From Thiobacillus sp. (GTDB lineage Bacteria > Pseudomonadota > Gammaproteobacteria > Burkholderiales > Thiobacillaceae), in NCBI RefSeq assembly GCF_018780105.1, contig NZ_JADMKC010000012.1, positions 21,084 through 85,083 on the forward strand: a stretch of DNA of 64,000 nt, in the 5' to 3' direction. Position numbers and translations under genes: made by a program. The notes under the pieces are model-generated. The model had not been told where the DNA came from. It saw only the letters and a program-made list of their open reading frames with translations, and did no database searches. Shown piece after piece: positions 28,254 to 39,428 of the stretch. How positions within the stretch are numbered: position 1 is the stretch's first letter; each line of letters begins with the position of its first letter.

Positions 28254-28289
28254 GAATGCTGGGTGCAAGCATTCTTCTTTGGAGCGGAC

Positions 28290-29432
28290 ATGGCCCAATC
28301 TTCTGTAGTCGTCAACGACACGACCCTGCGCGATGGCGAGCAGACCGCGGGCGTGACGTTTACTGCGGAAGAACGCATCACCATCGCGCGCGCGCTGGCC
28401 GCCGCCGGGGTGAAGGAAATGGAAGTGGGCATCCCGGTCATGGGGCCCGAAGAGCGCGACAACATCATGGCGATTGCCAGCCTCGGCCTGCCGTCGAGCC
28501 TGATGGTATGGGGTCGCATGAGCGAGCCCGATCTGGCGGCAGCAGCCAGCTGCGGCGTGCCGCGCGTCAATCTGTCGATTCCGGTTTCCGATATTCAGAT
28601 CCGCCACAAGCTGGGACGCGATCGTGAATGGGTGCTCGACACCATCGGGTATTTCGTCCGTCGCGCCCAGGATCTCGGCATGGAAGTCTGCGTCGGCGGC
28701 GAAGACAGCTCGCGCGCGGATGCCGATTTTCTGCTGCGCGTGCTGGAAGCAGCCGAGACCGCCGGCGCGCGGCGCTTCCGCTTTGCCGACACGCTCGGCC
28801 TGATGGACCCGTTCAGCACCTACAAACGGATCGATCAATTGCGCCAGGCAAGCGATCTCGAACTCGAGATGCACGCCCACAACGATCTGGGGATGGCCAC
28901 CGCCAATACGCTGGCTGCGGTGCTCGCCGGCGCCAGCCACATCAACACCACGGTCAACGGTCTGGGCGAGCGTGCGGGCAATGCCGCGCTGGAGGAATCC
29001 ATCACCGCGATGCATCAGCTCTACAACATCGAAACCGGCATCGACAGCCGCCACTTTCCGGAAATCTCGCGCCTGGTCTCGATTGCCTCGGGCCGCCCGA
29101 TTCCGGTCAACAAGAGCATCGTCGGCGAGGCGGTGTTCACGCACGAGGCGGGCATCCATGTGGATGGCCTGATCAAGAACCCGCTCAACTACCAGGGCGT
29201 GGCGCCGGAATCGGTCGGCCGCACCCACACGCTGGTACTCGGCAAGCATTCGGGCTCCAGCGCGGTCAAGCACGCCTACGCCGGCATCGGCATCGCGCTT
29301 ACCGAATTCGAAGCCAAGGCCATACTCGCGCGCATCCGGGAACACGCCGTGTCGACCAAGCGCACGCCGAACGCCGACGACCTCGAACGCTTTTATCTGG
29401 AAGCGATGCCGCGCGCATCGATCCAGTCCTGA
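28290..29432 (+). CDS. nifV: Homocitrate synthase NifV
   Basis: The 380-residue protein condenses acetyl-CoA and 2-oxoglutarate to homocitrate, the organic ligand of FeMo-co. [16 protein letters not shown] and [15 protein letters not shown] (the metal-binding HxH) are diagnostic, as is [13 protein letters not shown]. The ATG at 28290 follows GGAG by eight bases; an upstream ATG at 28263 would extend into the leader. It heads the operon that continues with the acetyltransferase, nifW and fixABCX. Confidence 0.96.
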   Translation: MAQSSVVVNDTTLRDGEQTAGVTFTAEERITIARALAAAGVKEMEVGIPVMGPEERDNIMAIASLGLPSSLMVWGRMSEPDLAAAASCGVPRVNLSIPVSDIQIRHKLGRDREWVLDTIGYFVRRAQDLGMEVCVGGEDSSRADADFLLRVLEAAETAGARRFRFADTLGLMDPFSTYKRIDQLRQASDLELEMHAHNDLGMATANTLAAVLAGASHINTTVNGLGERAGNAALEESITAMHQLYNIETGIDSRHFPEISRLVSIASGRPIPVNKSIVGEAVFTHEAGIHVDGLIKNPLNYQGVAPESVGRTHTLVLGKHSGSSAVKHAYAGIGIALTEFEAKAILARIREHAVSTKRTPNADDLERFYLEAMPRASIQS

Positions 29433-29443
29433 CGGAGGCCGAT

Positions 29444-30241
29444 ATGACCGCGATGATCGATCCCCAGACCCTGGCCACGCCGGCGCCGCAATCCGCGCCG
29501 GGACTGTTCGCCCTGCTGCGCGAAGACGTGGCCTGCGTGTTCCAGCGCGACCCGGCCGCGCGCACCACCTGGGAAGTCATCACCACTTATCCCGGCGTCC
29601 ATGCGCTGTTCTGGCATCGGCTCGCGCACGTGATGTGGGGGCGTCACTGGCGCTTCCCTGCGCGTTTCGTCAGCTTTTTTGCGCGCATGTTCACCCAGGT
29701 CGACATCCATCCCGGCGCCACCATCGGCCGCCGCTTCTTCATCGATCACGGCTGCGGGGTCGTCATCGGCGAGACCGCCGAAGTGGGCGACGACGTCACG
29801 CTCTATCACGGCGTCACCCTCGGCGGCGTCTCCTGGAATGCCGGCAAGCGCCACCCCACCCTGTGCGACGGCGTGGTGGTGGGGGCGGGCGCGAAGATAC
29901 TCGGCCCGATCACGGTCGGCCGCGGCGCCCGCGTCGGTGCGAATTCGGTGGTGATCCAGGATGTGCCGGACAGCATGACCGTGGTGGGGATTCCGGGGCG
30001 GGTGGTGTTGCCCGCGAATCAGCGGCGTACCCAGCATGGCATCGACCTCGACCATCACCTGATGCCGGATCCGGTAGGCAAGGCGATCGCCTGCCTGCTC
30101 GAACGCATCGCCCATCTGGAACAGCAGCTGGGCGTCACGCCGCAAGGCGAGGCCGCTGCTGCGCCGAACGATTGCGCCACCTGCGGCGACATCTGCGAAC
30201 CGGTTGTTCCGGCCAGCAGGACGAAACGCATCACTCACTGA
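29444..30241 (+). CDS. Serine O-acetyltransferase, NifP/CysE type
   Basis: The 265-residue left-handed beta-helix enzyme has a helical N-terminal domain followed by hexapeptide repeats with [27 protein letters not shown] text. It makes O-acetylserine, the precursor of cysteine for sulfur supply to Fe-S clusters. Its position between nifV and nifW parallels nifP of Azotobacter. The last 40 residues hold four cysteines (CATCGDIC), an extension beyond ordinary CysE. Confidence 0.9.
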   Translation: MTAMIDPQTLATPAPQSAPGLFALLREDVACVFQRDPAARTTWEVITTYPGVHALFWHRLAHVMWGRHWRFPARFVSFFARMFTQVDIHPGATIGRRFFIDHGCGVVIGETAEVGDDVTLYHGVTLGGVSWNAGKRHPTLCDGVVVGAGAKILGPITVGRGARVGANSVVIQDVPDSMTVVGIPGRVVLPANQRRTQHGIDLDHHLMPDPVGKAIACLLERIAHLEQQLGVTPQGEAAAAPNDCATCGDICEPVVPASRTKRITH

Positions 30242-30261
30242 ATGTCACGGACGGGAAAACC

Positions 30262-30591
30262 ATGAGCGACTTACTCAAAACCATGAGCACCTTGTCGGCG
30301 GCGGAAGAGTTTCTGGACTATTTCCAGATTCCCTACGATCAGCCGGTCATCAACGTGAACCGGTTGCACATCCTCAAGCGCTTCAACCAGTACCTGCGGG
30401 CCACGCCAGGGACGGCCGAGATGGACGACGATACCCTGCGCGGCGTGTGCAGGGACGCGCTGGGCAAGGCCTACAGCGACTTCGTGAGCTCGACGCCGGC
30501 GCAGGAAAAGGTATTCAAGGTGTTTCAGGACACCGATGGAAAACAGCACATTTCCCTGGACAGCATGCGTTCGGCACTGCCGTCCCGTTAG
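30262..30591 (+). CDS. nifW: Nitrogenase stabilising/protective protein NifW
   Basis: The 109-residue protein fits NifW in length and in LSAAEEFLDYFQIPYDQPVI and NRLHILKRFNQYL. NifW protects or helps mature the MoFe protein. It lies 20 bases after the acetyltransferase and 11 before fixA. Confidence 0.93.
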   Translation: MSDLLKTMSTLSAAEEFLDYFQIPYDQPVINVNRLHILKRFNQYLRATPGTAEMDDDTLRGVCRDALGKAYSDFVSSTPAQEKVFKVFQDTDGKQHISLDSMRSALPSR

Positions 30592-30602
30592 GAGTTGACA
30601 CC

Positions 30603-31448
30603 ATGCATATCGTCGTTTGCATCAAGCAGGTTCCGGACAGCGCGCAGATCCGCGTGCACCCGGTGACCAACACCATCATGCGCCAGGGCGTGCCGGCCAT
30701 CGTCAATCCCTACGACCTGTTCTCGCTGGAAGAAGCGTTGCGCCTGAAAGACGAATACGGCGGCCGCGTCACCGTGCTGTCGATGGGGCCGCCGCAGGCC
30801 GAGGCCGCACTGCGCAAGGCCATCTCGTTCGGCGCCGACGACGCGATCCTGGTGACCGACCGCGCCTTTGCCGGCTCCGACACGCTGGCGACGAGTTTCG
30901 CACTGGCTTCGGCGATCCAGAAAATTCATGAAGACATGCCGGTGGACATCGTGTTTGCCGGCAAGCAGACCATCGACGGCGACACGGCGCAGGTCGGCCC
31001 CGGCATCGCCAAGCGCATGGACCTGCAGTTGCTGACCTACGTTTCCAGCATCACCGATCTCGATCTGGAGAACCGGGAAATCACCCTGCATCGCCGCGCC
31101 GAAGGCGGCGTACAGGTGCTGAAAACCAGTCTGCCGTGCCTGATCACCATGCTCGAAGGCACCAACGAAATGCGTTTCGCGACCCTGCCCAACATGTTCC
31201 GTGCGGCGCGCTATCCGCTCAAGCAGTGGGACAAGGACGCCGCCGGCATCACCGACGTCAGCAAGATCGGCCTCAAGGGTTCGCCCACCATCGTCAGCAA
31301 GGTGTTCGCGCCGCAGCCCAAAACGATCCCCGCCGAAATCATCGACTGCGAGAGCAAGCAGCCGAAGGATCTCGCGGTCACGCTGCTGGCCAAGATGTTC
31401 ACCAAGTTTCCCAATCTGCATGAAGACATTGCCAAGGCCAACGCCTAG
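30603..31448 (+). CDS. fixA: Electron transfer flavoprotein beta subunit FixA
   Basis: The 281-residue ETF-beta family protein opens MHIVVCIKQVPDSAQIRVHP and has the AMP/FAD site DGDTAQVGPGIAKRM. With FixB, FixC and FixX it forms the bifurcating complex that uses NADH to reduce quinone and ferredoxin or flavodoxin for nitrogenase. Confidence 0.95.
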   Translation: MHIVVCIKQVPDSAQIRVHPVTNTIMRQGVPAIVNPYDLFSLEEALRLKDEYGGRVTVLSMGPPQAEAALRKAISFGADDAILVTDRAFAGSDTLATSFALASAIQKIHEDMPVDIVFAGKQTIDGDTAQVGPGIAKRMDLQLLTYVSSITDLDLENREITLHRRAEGGVQVLKTSLPCLITMLEGTNEMRFATLPNMFRAARYPLKQWDKDAAGITDVSKIGLKGSPTIVSKVFAPQPKTIPAEIIDCESKQPKDLAVTLLAKMFTKFPNLHEDIAKANA

Positions 31449-31472
31449 AACGCACCCAGGAAGGATTGAGTC

Positions 31473-32573
31473 ATGAGTGAAGAAACCGAAAAGGACGCGC
31501 CGAAAAAACCCGCCGGGCGGCGCAAATTCGAACTGGACCCGCGTCTGGCGTCCTACAAGGGCGTGTGGGTGTTCGTCGAGCACGAGCGCGGCGTCGCCCA
31601 TACCGTGTCATGGGAACTGATGGGCGAGGGCCGCAAGCTCGCGGACAAGCTGGGTGTCCCGCTGGCGGGCGTGGTGATGGGTGCGCCCGGCATCCAGACG
31701 CGGCGCTTCTGCGAGGAGGCCTTCCATTACGGCGCCGACCTCTGCTACCTGATGGAAGACCCGCTGATGGCCGACTATCGCAACCAGCCCTTCACCAAGG
31801 GGCTGACCGATCTGGTCAACGCCTACCAGCCGGAAATCCTGCTGCTCGGCGCCACCACGCTTGGCCGCGACCTGGCCGGCAGTGTCGCCACCACCTTGCA
31901 GACCGGGCTTACCGCAGACTGCACCGAGCTCAACATCGACATGGAAAACCGCAGCCTGGCGGCTACCCGGCCTACCTTTGGCGGCAGCCTGCTGTGCACC
32001 ATCGTGACGCTCAACTACCGGCCGCAGATGGCCACTGTGCGGCCCCGGGTGATGAGCCTGCCGAAGCCCGACATGACCCGTACCGGCAGCATCGTCGAAC
32101 ATGCGCTCGGCATGACCGAGAGCGAGATCGTGACCAAGGTGCTCGAATACATTCCCGACAACCTGCAGGGCAAACCGCAGCTGCCCTTCGCCGACATCAT
32201 CGTCGCCGGCGGACGCGGCATGAAGCGGCCGGAGAATTTCCAGCTGATCTGGGATCTGGCCAAGGTGCTGGGCGCCGAAGTCGGCGCAACCCGGCCGATC
32301 GTGCAGGCCGGCTGGGTGGAACTCGACCGCCAGGTCGGCCAGTCCGGCAAGACCGTGCGTCCCAAGCTCTACATCGCCGCCGGCATCTCCGGCGCGATCC
32401 AGCACCGGGTGGGGATGGATGCGTCGGACGTGATCATCGCCATCAACAGCGATCCCAATGCGCCGATCTTCGACTTCGCCACCTACGGCATCGTCGGCAA
32501 CGCGATGACGATCCTGCCGGCGCTCACCGAAGCCTTCCGGCAGCAGCTCGCAACCTTGAAAGTGGCCGTCTAG
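31473..32573 (+). CDS. fixB: Electron transfer flavoprotein alpha subunit FixB
   Basis: The 366-residue ETF-alpha has a charged N-terminal extension ([20 protein letters not shown]) and then the two usual domains. The FAD site is in the C-terminal region: [43 protein letters not shown] and [13 protein letters not shown]. It pairs with FixA. Confidence 0.95.
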   Translation: MSEETEKDAPKKPAGRRKFELDPRLASYKGVWVFVEHERGVAHTVSWELMGEGRKLADKLGVPLAGVVMGAPGIQTRRFCEEAFHYGADLCYLMEDPLMADYRNQPFTKGLTDLVNAYQPEILLLGATTLGRDLAGSVATTLQTGLTADCTELNIDMENRSLAATRPTFGGSLLCTIVTLNYRPQMATVRPRVMSLPKPDMTRTGSIVEHALGMTESEIVTKVLEYIPDNLQGKPQLPFADIIVAGGRGMKRPENFQLIWDLAKVLGAEVGATRPIVQAGWVELDRQVGQSGKTVRPKLYIAAGISGAIQHRVGMDASDVIIAINSDPNAPIFDFATYGIVGNAMTILPALTEAFRQQLATLKVAV

Positions 32574-32597
32574 CCGCGCCCGTACAGGAGAAGAACC

Positions 32598-33896
32598 ATG
32601 GACGAAAAATTTGATGCCATCGTGATCGGCGCGGGGCCTTCCGGCAACGCAGCCGCCTACACGATGGCCAAGGCCGGACTGAAAGTGCTGCAGATCGAAC
32701 GCGGCGAGTATCCCGGATCCAAGAACGTGCAGGGCGCCATCCTGTATTCGAAGGCGCTGGAGGAAATCATTCCGGACTTCCGCGAGGATGCACCGCTCGA
32801 GCGTCACCTCATCGAGCAGCAGATGTGGGTGCTCGACGACGAGTCCTACATCGGCACCACCTACCGCTCCGCCGAGTTCAACCAGGAGCCGTACAACCGC
32901 TACACCATCATTCGCGCCCAGTTCGACAAATGGTTCTCGAAACGGGTGCAGGAGGCGGGTGCGCTGCTGGTGTGCGAAACCACCGTCACCAACCTGCTGA
33001 TGGACGGCAACCGGGTGATCGGCGTGCAGACCGACCGCGAAAACGGCGCGATCTACGCCGACGTGGTGGTGCTCGCCGACGGCGTCAATTCGCTGCTGGC
33101 CAAGAAAGCCGGATTCCATGCCGAACTCGAACCCAAGGACGTCGCGCTGGCGGTGAAGGAGATTCATTTCCTGCCGGAAGAAACCATCCAGAGCCGCTTC
33201 AACATCGGCGAGGGCGAAGGCGTGGTGATCGAGATGGCGGGCAAGATCACCCAGGGCATGATGGGCACCGGCTTCCTCTACACCAACAAGGATTCGCTCA
33301 CCATCGGCGTCGGCTGCATGCTGTCCGATTTCAAGCAGCAGAAAATCACGCCTTACGAACTGCTGGAAAAGATGAAGGCGCACCCTGCGATCAAGCCCCT
33401 GCTCGCCGGTGGCGAGATGAAGGAATACACCGCGCACCTGATCCCCGAAGGCGGCTACAAGGCGATGCCCAAGCTCTTCGGCGAGGGCTGGATGATCGTG
33501 GGCGATGCCGGCATGTTCGTCAACGCGGTGCACCGCGAAGGTTCCAACCTGGCGATGACCACCGGCCGCTATGCAGCCGAGGCAGTGATCGACCTGAAGG
33601 AAAAAAAGCTGCCGATGACCGCGGCCAACCTCGCGCGCTACCAGGGCCGGCTGGAAGACAGCTTCGTCATGAAAGACATGAAGAAGTACAAGAACATGCC
33701 GGAGATTTTCCACAAGAACAATCATTTCTTCACCACCTATCCCGAACTGCTCAATCGGGCCGCCCACACCATGCTGACCGTGGATGGCGTGGACAAGAAG
33801 TCCAAGGAGCGTGAGATTCGCAAGAGCTTCAAACAACGTCGATCCCTGTTCGGACTGATGGGCGACGCGTTCAAAATGTGGAGGGCATTCGAATGA
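32598..33896 (+). CDS. fixC: FixC flavoprotein (ETF-quinone oxidoreductase-like)
   Basis: The 432-residue protein has the FAD-binding [17 protein letters not shown] motif and [34 protein letters not shown] is the second FAD-contact region. FixC takes electrons from FixAB to quinone. It overlaps fixX by four bases. Confidence 0.95.
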   Translation: MDEKFDAIVIGAGPSGNAAAYTMAKAGLKVLQIERGEYPGSKNVQGAILYSKALEEIIPDFREDAPLERHLIEQQMWVLDDESYIGTTYRSAEFNQEPYNRYTIIRAQFDKWFSKRVQEAGALLVCETTVTNLLMDGNRVIGVQTDRENGAIYADVVVLADGVNSLLAKKAGFHAELEPKDVALAVKEIHFLPEETIQSRFNIGEGEGVVIEMAGKITQGMMGTGFLYTNKDSLTIGVGCMLSDFKQQKITPYELLEKMKAHPAIKPLLAGGEMKEYTAHLIPEGGYKAMPKLFGEGWMIVGDAGMFVNAVHREGSNLAMTTGRYAAEAVIDLKEKKLPMTAANLARYQGRLEDSFVMKDMKKYKNMPEIFHKNNHFFTTYPELLNRAAHTMLTVDGVDKKSKEREIRKSFKQRRSLFGLMGDAFKMWRAFE

Positions 33897-34186
33897 TCCC
33901 CGTCAAGATCGAAGAAAAACTGTTCCAGAACCGCTACCGCGTCGACGCCGGGCGGCCGCACATCAACATCATCAATCAGGAAACCTGCCGGGTGGAGTGC
34001 AAGACCCAGGAATGCACGGTGTGCTGCCCTGCGGGTTGCTACACCGCCGAAGGCAACGGCCAGGTGGTGCTGATCACCGACGGCTGCCTGGAATGCGGCA
34101 CCTGCCGCATCATCTGCTCGACCCACCGCAACGTGGACTGGGAGTATCCGCGCGGCGGCTACGGCATCCTGTTCAAGTTCGGATAA
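33893..34186 (+). CDS. fixX: FixX ferredoxin
   Basis: The 97-residue protein is cysteine-rich: [20 protein letters not shown] and [13 protein letters not shown]. It is the ferredoxin-like partner of FixC. The ATGA overlap with fixC ensures coupled translation. Confidence 0.95.
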   Translation: MIPVKIEEKLFQNRYRVDAGRPHINIINQETCRVECKTQECTVCCPAGCYTAEGNGQVVLITDGCLECGTCRIICSTHRNVDWEYPRGGYGILFKFG

Positions 34187-34306
34187 CACCCCGGAATTTT
34201 TCCGCGCAGGACGAGAAGGGTCGCCAAGCAAGTCGTTTTGCTTTTCTTGGCGTGTCTTCGCGCACTTCGCAGATACCGCCTTAATGTCATTTCATGGAGA
34301 ACCACC

Positions 34307-34627
34307 TTGCCCAAGCCAGAAAAACACGTCTTCATCTGCGTCCAGAACCGCGGCCCCGGCCACCCCCGTGGCTCCTGCATGCAAAGCGGCGCCACCGAAA
34401 TCTGGGAGGAATTTGCCTACGCATTCCAGCAGCGCAACCTGAGCGGCCGCTTCGCCCTCAGCAACACCGGCTGCCTCGGCCCCTGCAATGGCCCGCATGT
34501 GCTGGTTTACCCCGAGGGCGTCATGTACGCCAAAGTCACCAAGGACGATGTCGCAGCCATCGTCGACGAGCACCTGCTCGCTGACAAGCCGGTGGCGCGT
34601 CTGCAGTTGCCGCCGGAAATCTGGTGA
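34307..34627 (+). CDS. Thioredoxin-fold [2Fe-2S] ferredoxin, Shethna type
   Basis: The 106-residue protein starts with TTG at 34307 (GGAG eight bases upstream). Cysteines C11, C24, C56 and C60 have the spacing of thioredoxin-like 2Fe-2S ferredoxins, a family that includes Shethna protein I of Azotobacter. It probably shuttles electrons near nitrogenase. It overlaps the next gene by GTGA. Confidence 0.88.
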   Translation: MPKPEKHVFICVQNRGPGHPRGSCMQSGATEIWEEFAYAFQQRNLSGRFALSNTGCLGPCNGPHVLVYPEGVMYAKVTKDDVAAIVDEHLLADKPVARLQLPPEIW

Positions 34628-35091
34628 ACGTCATCCCCGGCATCGCCGAAGGGGCGGTGCCGCCCGGGGTGGCGGACTGGCTGGCGCAGGCCGTCGCCTC
34701 GTATCACAACACCGAGCGCGCGGAGTTTCTGCTGTGCACGGCACAGGCGCTCGCCCCCGAGTGCCTGCCGGTGTATTTCTCCTTGTACAAGTTCTACTTC
34801 TACAAGTGCATGTTGCCGCAGGCCGAGGAAGTCGCCCTGCGCGCGCTCGACATCGCCGCGCATCAAGGCGGTTTCAGCCCGGACTGGACCCGGCTCGATG
34901 CTGCTTCAGCCGACTGGGGCCGCGTCGATGAACCCCAGCATTTCTATCTGTTCACCCTCAAGGCGCTCGCTTTCATCCGGCTGCGGCAGGGGCTGGGCGA
35001 TGACAGCCGCGCCATTCTCGCCAAGCTGCAGGAACTCGATCCACTCGACACGGTGGGGGGATCGGTGATTCGGGACCTGGCGGAGAGCTGA
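34624..35091 (+). CDS. TPR-like nif-associated protein, paralogue of the gene at 39429
   Basis: The 155-residue protein starts with GTG in a GTGA overlap. It contains helical-repeat text (TAQALAPECLPVYFSLYKFY and FYLFTLKALAFIRLRQG) shared with the protein at 39429, including the phrases ALAP...LYxFYFYK and ILAKLxELDP. It is cytoplasmic and probably a protein-binding adaptor. The exact role is unknown; the pair is embedded in the nif cluster at two sites. Confidence 0.8.
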   Translation: MNVIPGIAEGAVPPGVADWLAQAVASYHNTERAEFLLCTAQALAPECLPVYFSLYKFYFYKCMLPQAEEVALRALDIAAHQGGFSPDWTRLDAASADWGRVDEPQHFYLFTLKALAFIRLRQGLGDDSRAILAKLQELDPLDTVGGSVIRDLAES

Positions 35092-35283
35092 ACGCCCAGC
35101 TTTGTTTGCATGGGTAGGGGTTCAGCCATTTTTCCGGTCATGGAGGGTCACAGGGATGGCAGACGAATTCGGCGTCTTGCAGACGCATTTTCGGGCTGGA
35201 TCAGAATTTGCTTATTTTATGAAAGATGCTTGAACTGTTTTCATACTTGAAGGTCTTTAAAGCATTCAACAGGGGGTGCACAT

Positions 35284-36903
35284 ATGGGCACGTTGACAGG
35301 GCATGAGTCGGGCATCGAGCTCACGACTATCTATGAAATCAGCAAGATACTGAGTTCTTCTCTCGACCTGAACAAGACTGCGCGGGATGTGCTGGGTGTG
35401 CTTTCCTCGCATCTTAAGATGCGGCGGGGCATGGTCAGTTTGGTGCAGCCTTCTGGTGATCTGCACGTTGTTGAGGCGACCGGCATGTCGGCGGAGGCGG
35501 CAAGCCGCGGGCGCTTCCGCAAAGGCGAGGGCATCACCGGCAAGATTTTGGGCACCGGCGTGCCGATCGTGGTGCCGGACGTGGCCAAGGAGCCGCTGTT
35601 CCTCAATCGAACCGAGTCGCGCAGCATGGTGGGCGGACGTGTCGTGGCCTTTATCGGCGTGCCGATCAAGGTCGGACGGGAAACCGTGGGCGTGCTGAGC
35701 GTCGACCGTGAAATGGACGGCGAGCCGGGCAATTTCGAGGCCGACGTACGCTTTCTGGCCATGGTGGCGAACCTGATCGGCCAGACCACCCGCCTGCACA
35801 ACAATGTGGCCGCCGAGCGTGAAGAATTGATGCAGCGCCAGCATCGCCTGCAAAAGGAATTGCAGGGCAAGTACAGCCTGAATAACGTCATCGGCCACAG
35901 CAAGCGGATGCAGGACGTGTTCGCCGAGGTGCATCAGGCCGCGCCCGGCAGGTCGACCGTTCTGCTGCGCGGCGAAAGCGGTACCGGCAAGGAAGTCATC
36001 GCCCGCGCGGTGCATTATCTGAGCCCGCGCAAGGACGCCCCGTTCATCAAGGTCAATTGCGCCGCGCTGTCGGAAACCCTGCTCGAATCCGAATTGTTCG
36101 GCCACGAAAAGGGTTCGTTCACCGGTGCGACGCAGGAACGCAAGGGACGTTTTGAAATGGCGCAGGGCGGCACCCTGTTCCTGGACGAAATCGGAGAGGT
36201 CTCGCCGCTGTTCCAGACCAAGCTGCTGCGCGTGCTGCAGGAGCGGGAATTCGAGCGGGTAGGCGGCAACAAGCCGATCAAGGTGGACGTGCGCCTGATC
36301 GCCGCCACCAACCGCAACATGGAAGAGGACGTGGCCAAGGGCACGTTCCGCGCCGACCTCTACTATCGCGTCAACGTGGTGAGCATTTTCCTGCCGCCCC
36401 TGCGCGACCGGCGCGAAGATATTCCACCGCTCATCGAGCACTTCCTAGACAAGTTCAACAAGGACAACGACCGCAAGCTTTCCATCACGCCCGCCGCGAT
36501 GGAGGTGATGCTCAAGTGCAACTGGCCCGGCAACGTTCGGGAACTGGAAAACTGCGTCGAGCGCACGGCGACGATGACCCGATCCAGCACGATCCAGGAT
36601 GTGGATTTGCCGTGTCAGCAGAACAAGTGTTTTTCTCAGGTGCTCCAGCACTACGGGGAGGCGCAGCACGTTATTCCGATTGCACTGGCCATGCCGACTG
36701 CCAGCGTGCCGCAGGCTGTCGGCGACTCGGGCGAAGCCGGCGCCGGGCTCGAACCGGCGCACATGACCGAGCGCGAGCGTCTGGTGTGGGCGATGGAGCA
36801 GTGTGGCTGGGTGCAGGCGAAAGCGGCGCGGCTGCTGAACCTGACACCACGTCAGATCGGTTACGCCTTGTCGCGTTACAACATCGAAGTCAAACGTCTT
36901 TAA
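35284..36903 (+). CDS. nifA: Nitrogen fixation transcriptional activator NifA
   Basis: The protein has 539 residues. A GAF domain (about 20-165) precedes a sigma-54-interaction AAA+ domain with Walker A GESGTGKE near 230, the GSFTGA loop, and [11 protein letters not shown]. Then come Cys-X11-Cys-X19-Cys-X4-Cys (from KCNWPGNV to PCQQNKC) and a C-terminal Fis-type HTH ([16 protein letters not shown]). The cysteine motif marks the oxygen-sensitive, NifL-independent class. It activates the UAS/sigma-54 promoters in this window. Its own upstream region shows no UAS. Confidence 0.97.
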   Translation: MGTLTGHESGIELTTIYEISKILSSSLDLNKTARDVLGVLSSHLKMRRGMVSLVQPSGDLHVVEATGMSAEAASRGRFRKGEGITGKILGTGVPIVVPDVAKEPLFLNRTESRSMVGGRVVAFIGVPIKVGRETVGVLSVDREMDGEPGNFEADVRFLAMVANLIGQTTRLHNNVAAEREELMQRQHRLQKELQGKYSLNNVIGHSKRMQDVFAEVHQAAPGRSTVLLRGESGTGKEVIARAVHYLSPRKDAPFIKVNCAALSETLLESELFGHEKGSFTGATQERKGRFEMAQGGTLFLDEIGEVSPLFQTKLLRVLQEREFERVGGNKPIKVDVRLIAATNRNMEEDVAKGTFRADLYYRVNVVSIFLPPLRDRREDIPPLIEHFLDKFNKDNDRKLSITPAAMEVMLKCNWPGNVRELENCVERTATMTRSSTIQDVDLPCQQNKCFSQVLQHYGEAQHVIPIALAMPTASVPQAVGDSGEAGAGLEPAHMTERERLVWAMEQCGWVQAKAARLLNLTPRQIGYALSRYNIEVKRL

Positions 36904-37004
36904 GCCGGGTGCGCGCGGTTCCGCGCTGAACGTTGCACCCCGGTTTCTCCGCTGTTACCCCGCTGTAGTCTTCCCGACAATTTCCTTCCGCCGCCTTCAC
37001 GCTT

Positions 37005-37020
37005 TGTCGCAACTGCGACA
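37005..37020. promoter_or_regulatory. NifA UAS for nifB
   Basis: TGTCGCAACTGCGACA is a strong palindromic TGT-N10-ACA site, 56 bases before the -24 box. Confidence 0.9.
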
Positions 37021-37076
37021 AAGGCGCGTCCTCTGCAAGTCGTTCAATCAAAAGGTTTTTATCGATATATCTCGAA

Positions 37077-37092
37077 TGGCACGCTTGTTGCT
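37077..37092 (+). promoter_or_regulatory. Sigma-54 promoter of nifB
   Basis: TGGCACGCTTGTTGCT matches the consensus exactly. It lies 82 bases before the GTG of nifB. Confidence 0.94.
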
Positions 37093-37174
37093 GAATGCTT
37101 GTGCGTGAACGCATTTAGCGGGCGATCGGAGTTTGGTCGTCACGGGTTGAGGTTGAAACGGACAGGAGCCAAGC

Positions 37175-38734
37175 GTGGACAATCAAGCAAGTGTGGCGAG
37201 TGTAGAAAGCGGCCAGGGCAAGCCCCTGGATCAGGTCTTGCAGCAGATCGCGGAGCATAAGGGGTGCGGCACTTCCAGCGAAGGCGGAAAAGCCAGCTGC
37301 GGTTCCTCCACCGCGCCGGAAGACATGGATCCGGCGATCTGGGAAAAAGTGAAAAACCATCCTTGCTACAGTGAGGAGGCACATCACCACTTTGCCCGCA
37401 TGCATGTGGCGGTCGCGCCGGCATGCAACATCCAGTGCAACTACTGCAACCGCAAGTACGACTGCGCCAACGAATCGCGTCCCGGCGTGGTGAGCGAAAA
37501 GCTCACGCCGGAACAGGCCTCCAGAAAAGTGCTGGCCGTCGCGTCCACCATTCCGCAAATGACGGTACTGGGCATCGCGGGGCCTGGCGACCCCCTCGCG
37601 AATCCCGAGAAGACCTTCAAGACCTTCGAGCTCGTTGCCGAGACCGCGCCCGACATCAAGCTGTGCGTGTCCACCAACGGTCTGGCCCTGCCGGAGCATG
37701 TGGAGCGTCTGTCGCAGTTCAACATCGACCACGTGACCATCACGATCAACATGGTCGATCCCGAAGTCGGGCAGCACATTTACCCGTGGATCTTCTGGAA
37801 GAACAAGCGCTGGAAGGGCATCGACGCAGCGCGCATTCTTCACGAACACCAGATGCGCGGGCTGGAAATGCTGACCGAGCGCGGGATTCTGTGCAAGGTC
37901 AACTCGGTGATGATCCCGGGCATCAACGACAAGCACCTGGTCGAAGTGAACAAGGCGGTCAAGTCGCGCGGCGCTTTCCTGCACAACATCATGCCGCTGA
38001 TTTCCGCGCCGGAGCATGGCACGGTATTCGGCCTCAACGGCCAGCGCGGCCCCACCGCGCAGGAACTGAAAGCGCTGCAGGACAGCTGCGAGGGCGAGAT
38101 GAACATGATGCGCCACTGCCGCCAGTGTCGCGCCGATGCCGTGGGCCTGCTGGGCGAAGACCGCTCATCCGAGTTCAGTACTGAAAAAGTCATGGAAATG
38201 GACATTCAGTACGACGCCGAGGGACGCAAGGCTTACCAGGAAAAAGTGGAAGAAGAGCGGCAGGCGACCGTGCTGGCCAAGCAGGCCGAGATGGCGGGTC
38301 TGGAGGCCGAGTTCAGCGATCTGAAAGTGCTGATCGCGGTCGCGACCAAAGGCCACGGGCGGATCAACGAACACTTCGGGCATGCCCAGGAGTTCCAGAT
38401 TTACGAGCTCAGCACCCAGGGTTCCAAGTTCGTCGGCCATCGTCGCGTCGACCTCTATTGCCAGGGCGGGTATGGCGAAGAGGACACGCTGCCGACCGTG
38501 ATCCGCGCCATCAACGATTGCGTCGCCGTGTTTGTGGCCAAGATCGGCGGTTGCCCGAAGGACAGCCTGAAGGCAGCCGGTATCGATCCGGTGGACAAGT
38601 ACGCGCACGAATTCATCGAGCAGTCGGCCGTCAAGTATTTCAAGGAATACCTGGCGAAAGTGAAGTCCGGTGAAGTCGTTCACGAGGTGCGCGGCGATGC
38701 CGACATCCGCCAGGGCGCCTACATCGCGGCATGA
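37175..38734 (+). CDS. nifB: FeMo-cofactor biosynthesis protein NifB
   Basis: The 519-residue radical SAM protein carries C84, C88 and C91 ([15 protein letters not shown]) and [15 protein letters not shown]. The C-terminal 130 residues, from [20 protein letters not shown], form the NifX-like carrier domain. It makes NifB-co, the Fe-S-C core of FeMo-co. The start is GTG at 37175 with ACAGGAG upstream. It heads a long operon through nifS and nifT. Confidence 0.97.
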   Translation: MDNQASVASVESGQGKPLDQVLQQIAEHKGCGTSSEGGKASCGSSTAPEDMDPAIWEKVKNHPCYSEEAHHHFARMHVAVAPACNIQCNYCNRKYDCANESRPGVVSEKLTPEQASRKVLAVASTIPQMTVLGIAGPGDPLANPEKTFKTFELVAETAPDIKLCVSTNGLALPEHVERLSQFNIDHVTITINMVDPEVGQHIYPWIFWKNKRWKGIDAARILHEHQMRGLEMLTERGILCKVNSVMIPGINDKHLVEVNKAVKSRGAFLHNIMPLISAPEHGTVFGLNGQRGPTAQELKALQDSCEGEMNMMRHCRQCRADAVGLLGEDRSSEFSTEKVMEMDIQYDAEGRKAYQEKVEEERQATVLAKQAEMAGLEAEFSDLKVLIAVATKGHGRINEHFGHAQEFQIYELSTQGSKFVGHRRVDLYCQGGYGEEDTLPTVIRAINDCVAVFVAKIGGCPKDSLKAAGIDPVDKYAHEFIEQSAVKYFKEYLAKVKSGEVVHEVRGDADIRQGAYIAA

Positions 38735-38790
38735 CGACACCACACAAAATTTAAAGCGCAAAACTTAAAGCAATCGTTAGGAGAAACACC

Positions 38791-39012
38791 ATGGCTTACA
38801 AAATCATCAGCTCCCAATGTACCGCCTGTTCGGCGTGCGAACCGGAGTGCCCCAACAACGCCATTCGCGAGAAGGACGGCACGTTCATCATCAAGCCGGA
38901 GAAGTGCAGCGAGTGTATTGGCTACTTCGACGAGCCGCAGTGCGTGGCTGTCTGTCCGGTCGACGACACCTGCGTCATCGACAACAGCTACCCGCGTTAC
39001 GTGGCGGCCTAG
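38791..39012 (+). CDS. fdxN: 2[4Fe-4S] ferredoxin FdxN
   Basis: The 73-residue protein has one C-x2-C-x2-C-x3-C box (C10, C13, C16, C20) and a second with a longer spacer (C39, C42, C51, C55), the pattern of nif-type bacterial ferredoxins next to nifB. It probably feeds electrons to NifB or nitrogenase. Confidence 0.95.
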   Translation: MAYKIISSQCTACSACEPECPNNAIREKDGTFIIKPEKCSECIGYFDEPQCVAVCPVDDTCVIDNSYPRYVAA

Positions 39013-39021
39013 GAGAACACT

Positions 39022-39405
39022 ATGGAACTCAAACTTACTGCTGCCGCGGAAAAGTTCATCAGCCGCATGGTTCGTTTCGGCGGCGCCGGCGACAACGCAG
39101 GCTTCCGTTTGAGTGTGAGCGCGGGCGGCTGTTCCGGGCTGGCCTCTGAATTCACGGTGGAGGCGGCAGCGCTTCCCGGCGATGCGGTCGTCGAGGTCAA
39201 TACGGTCAAGTTCTTCCTGCCGGCGGAAAGCCGCCTGCTGCTGGAAGGGGCGACCATCGACTTCAGCGAATCGCCGACCGGTGGCGGGCTGAGCTTCATC
39301 ACGGCCACGCCGTCGACCTGCGGTTCCTGCGGCAGTTCCAGCAGCAGCGCCAGCATCGACATCTCCGGCCTTGGCCACGGTCACGGCCACAGTCACACGC
39401 ACTGA
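39022..39405 (+). CDS. Nif-associated HesB/IscA-like protein with His-rich tail
   Basis: The 127-residue protein is an A-type carrier: SAGGCSGLASEFTV and CGSCGSSSSS. The usual CGCG end is changed to CGSCG, and it is followed by a Ser-rich linker and the His-rich tail GLGHGHGHSHTH. The tail may bind metal. It lies nine bases after fdxN and is the third A-type carrier in the window. Confidence 0.88.
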   Translation: MELKLTAAAEKFISRMVRFGGAGDNAGFRLSVSAGGCSGLASEFTVEAAALPGDAVVEVNTVKFFLPAESRLLLEGATIDFSESPTGGGLSFITATPSTCGSCGSSSSSASIDISGLGHGHGHSHTH

Positions 39406-39428
39406 GACGAGACGGGCGTGAGCGGGCC

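Noticed and set aside
31608..33836. Minus-strand frame of 742 codons opposite fixB and fixC
   Set aside because: The plus strand is unmistakably fixBC; the minus frame is His/Arg/Val-rich low-information sequence.
35172..35190. Hairpin GCGTCT/AGACGC before nifA as a terminator
   Set aside because: A six-base stem with a three-base loop and only four T is too weak to claim.
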